Assembly: GCA_937952875.1 (NCBI GenBank)
Contig: CALFDI010000012.1
Span: 1 to 8,449 of the forward strand
Direction of reading: 5' to 3'
Source of the DNA: an uncultured Verrucomicrobiales bacterium
Lineage (GTDB): Bacteria; Verrucomicrobiota; Verrucomicrobiia; Verrucomicrobiales; Akkermansiaceae
Length of the DNA stretch: 8,449 bases
The notes under the pieces are model-generated. The model had not been told where the DNA came from. It worked only from the letters and a program-made list of their open reading frames with translations, and made no database searches. Position 1 is the first letter of the stretch, and the number at the start of each line of letters is the position of its first letter. Positions 6,270 to 8,449 of this stretch are shown here, piece by piece. The position numbers and the translations under genes are program-made.

Positions 6270-8449
6270 TTACTTCGTTTGTGATCTATATTTGGCCGGT
6301 TTTACAGGGTTGGCTTTGAAGGTTTGGATGTCTTTTTTGAGGACTTCGATTGCTTTTGAGAGTTGGCGGTCATCTTTGGGGGATGGTTTTCCGACATCAT
6401 TCCAGATGATGATATTGGGAACGGCTGGGTAGAGTTCCATATCTTTTCCGTTGGAGTTGAGGAACCAGCCTCTAAAGGGACGGCGCAGTCTACCAAGATC
6501 GAGAATCTGACGAGAGCCTGTAGAGATTACTCCGCCTGCAGTGGGAACGCCGATGACTTTGCCTCTATCTAATTCCTTAATGGCATGCGCGAAGATTTCG
6601 GCGTTCGAGTATGAATGCTGATTACAGAGCACGACGATGGGCTTATGCCAAGTCGCATAGACGCGGCGACTATGTGGGTAACCTATCTCGCCACCACGTG
6701 GGACGGTATAAGTAAAGCGGGGCGGGGTGAGAACGGTGAGTAAGTGGTCAGCGGTGAAGCCGCCGCCATTGTCCCGGACATCGATGATGAGTCCATCTCG
6801 GCCGTAGCCTTCTTGAAAAATATCTTTCTCGAACTCTTCAAACTCTTTCCAGGCCATCGCAGCGACGTGGATGTAGCCGATGCCTTGATTGCTGGATTCA
6901 TGAACGTGATGCGCATATGCTGCGAGATCCGCTTTGCGTGCTAGGCTGCGTGCTCGGCTGTAGGATATGGGCTGCAGTGATGTGGTGAGTTCTTTGTCAG
7001 AACGCTTAAATACGATTTCTATAGTGTCGGTTAGTCGTCCAGTGAGGACGGTATGGAGTGGGGTGTCAGAGTTGACTGCTGCACCATTAATACTGAGTAT
7101 AATATCTCCTATGTGGAGCTTGCTCTTTTCTCTATCTGCTGGGCTATTTGGAATGATGGTAGAAATGAGGAGGCCTTCTCCTGTGTGATCGTAATCATAT
7201 TCCGCCCCTAGATGAAGGAGCGTGAGATCTTTTGCATTCGTTGGCGTGTAAGCCTTAGGCCACACATTATTTGTGCGGAATCCCATATGAGAGGCATTCA
7301 GTTCACCTAACAGCATATTAGCCACCCTGTTAAATGAGCTACTATCAGGGGCGATTGCGGCGTGGTTTTCGTATTTCTTTAAAATGGCTGGCCAGTCCTT
7401 GTTATTCAACGCGGGATCATAGAATTGATCTCTCATGATGCGCCAGATGAGGCGTATGCCGAGGCGCTGGTAGTCTTCTTGCACTCTTTCAATGGATGCG
7501 TTGAATCCATAGGTAGTATTCTTTTTCTTATTAAAGAATGCAGGCTTATTACCTGATATCCAGTAAATATGGTTATCCTTTTCAATGCGGATGATGTCTC
7601 CACCATTGTCTGTTATCTTTTTTGGCTTTGCGTCAGATTTGAGTTCAACGGAGTATAGTTTCTTGTCGTTTTGAAAGAGGAGTGACTCTGAGTCGTGGCT
7701 CCATGTGAGTGATCTAGGGCGGATGTCTATATCGATTCTGCGGATGCGCTCGTGAATATCTTCAAAGTCGATTTTGAAGCCTGCAGGCTCGTTTTTTGGG
7801 TCTTTTTCGGGATCGTTGTCTTGTTCTTCTGAATTCTTTTCTTTGGTGTTAAGAGATTCAAGGAATTCTGCGATCTTTGTAATAGTAGGATTTTTCGAGA
7901 GGCGAGATTTGGATGCTTCATCTGTTTTGAGATCTTTTTTTGAAGATGGCTTCTCTTTGTAGAGATCATCTTTTTTCATTTTCTCGACTGCCTTTTCTCG
8001 TTTCCTATCTCGTTCAGTGATCTCACTTTCTTCCTTAGTGAGTGGGACGTAGTAGATATCGAGTTCTTCCCCATGGCGCATGCCCACAAAAGAGATGTGT
8101 GTGCCATCCGGCGAGAATGAAGGGGAATATTCATTATCTGGGTGACGTGAGATATTTACTGCTGGGGCTGATCCATCGGTGGGGATGATGAAGATATCGC
8201 TATTAAAATTTTCGTTTTGAGAGGAAAACGTCATCCAGTGGCCATCGTGTGACCAAGAGTAATATGGACTATCCCATCCATCACGTAGGAGCTTTGCTTC
8301 AGATCCGTCGACCTTTGAGATCCAGAGGGCTCCGTTTCCTTCTATCCACGCGATTTTGTCTTTCTGCGGACTGAGGCTGAGTTGAGATTTTACGCCTTCT
8401 GTGTCTGTGAGTGCCACATGTGTGAGTTCTGGTTTCTGCCACCAATAGT
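6270..8449 (-). CDS. Tricorn-type protease (N-terminal part beyond right window edge)
   Basis: The frame stays open to the right edge ('WWQKPELTH' precedes the GTG at 8417), so the gene is partial. Numbering from that GTG, 715 residues are visible. Residues 1-125 hold PD40-type propeller repeats ('YSPSFSPDGTHISF', 'SWSHDGHWMTF'). Residues 127-215 are a Lys/Glu/Asp-rich insert. More propeller follows to about 300. Next come a tricorn C1 domain (315-380) with 'NASHMGF' giving S376/H377, a PDZ domain (about 400-475), and a C2/S41 domain with 'DVRDNGGG' (546-553), nucleophile S604 in 'SYSNAE' and E661 in 'MELYPAVPN'. These match the tetrad S745/H746/S965/E1023 of Thermoplasma tricorn, so the enzyme looks catalytically complete. 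Tricorn proteases trim peptides and also occur in many bacteria. A full protein is usually over 1000 residues, so 300 or more are outside the window. Confidence 0.93.
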   Translation of the reverse strand, partial: YWWQKPELTHVALTDTEGVKSQLSLSPQKDKIAWIEGNGALWISKVDGSEAKLLRDGWDSPYYSWSHDGHWMTFSSQNENFNSDIFIIPTDGSAPAVNISRHPDNEYSPSFSPDGTHISFVGMRHGEELDIYYVPLTKEESEITERDRKREKAVEKMKKDDLYKEKPSSKKDLKTDEASKSRLSKNPTITKIAEFLESLNTKEKNSEEQDNDPEKDPKNEPAGFKIDFEDIHERIRRIDIDIRPRSLTWSHDSESLLFQNDKKLYSVELKSDAKPKKITDNGGDIIRIEKDNHIYWISGNKPAFFNKKKNTTYGFNASIERVQEDYQRLGIRLIWRIMRDQFYDPALNNKDWPAILKKYENHAAIAPDSSSFNRVANMLLGELNASHMGFRTNNVWPKAYTPTNAKDLTLLHLGAEYDYDHTGEGLLISTIIPNSPADREKSKLHIGDIILSINGAAVNSDTPLHTVLTGRLTDTIEIVFKRSDKELTTSLQPISYSRARSLARKADLAAYAHHVHESSNQGIGYIHVAAMAWKEFEEFEKDIFQEGYGRDGLIIDVRDNGGGFTADHLLTVLTPPRFTYTVPRGGEIGYPHSRRVYATWHKPIVVLCNQHSYSNAEIFAHAIKELDRGKVIGVPTAGGVISTGSRQILDLGRLRRPFRGWFLNSNGKDMELYPAVPNIIIWNDVGKPSPKDDRQLSKAIEVLKKDIQTFKANPVKPAKYRSQTK

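Noticed and set aside
7727..7969. 80-codon leftward frame within the protease gene
   Set aside because: It is an alternate-frame reading of the lysine/glutamate-rich insert; the biased composition keeps other frames open.
8415..8417. GTG as the true start of the tricorn-type protease
   Set aside because: The frame continues open to the window edge, and the family's N-terminal propeller blades are missing, so this is an internal codon.

Overview
The window reads as a stretch of bacterial chromosome. A member of the Verrucomicrobiota is my best guess, based on a NusB/tRNA-Leu/Fur-type neighbourhood, a tricorn-type protease, a DUF420–Sco–haem O synthase cluster, and the debris of an integrase-like transposase I associate with that phylum. 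This assignment is recognition from memory, not a computed result. All intact genes look like ordinary chromosomal genes. I see no CRISPR array, phage module or resistance cassette.

Left part (1-1154, + strand): the 3' end of nusB, cut by the window edge; two closely spaced leucine tRNA genes with anticodons CAG and UAG, only the first of which encodes its CCA end; then a Fur-superfamily metalloregulator that starts with GTG. A 33-codon open frame with a plausible ribosome site overlaps the regulator start and could be a leader peptide.

Middle part (1161-5484, - strand): five tightly packed genes read leftward in the order ctaB (haem O synthase), a Sco-like protein with no copper ligands, a Sco protein with a CxxC motif, a five-helix DUF420 membrane protein, and hisD (histidinol dehydrogenase). 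Spacings of 40, 0, 9 and 9 bases suggest one transcript. The first four genes point to assembly of a haem-copper terminal oxidase: haem O synthesis, copper or thiol delivery to the CuA site, and a membrane assembly factor. No oxidase subunit gene lies in the window. hisD is metabolically unrelated to its neighbours and converges on the Fur-type gene with only 6 bases between them.

Right part (5485-8449): a 785-base stretch with no intact gene separates the oxidase-assembly operon from a protease gene. Most of it (about 5665-6080, - strand) is a decayed N-terminal fragment of an integrase-like transposase carrying three in-frame stops and a frameshift. Beyond it, a large tricorn-type protease gene (- strand) runs off the right edge. 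It has PD40 propeller repeats, a highly charged insert, a C1 domain, a PDZ domain and an S41-type catalytic domain with the expected Ser/His/Ser/Glu residues.

The items most worth a second look are the ligand-less Sco paralogue beside a CxxC Sco, the transposase relic, the charged insert in the protease, and the possible leader peptide of the regulator. I did not find a clearly new multi-gene system.
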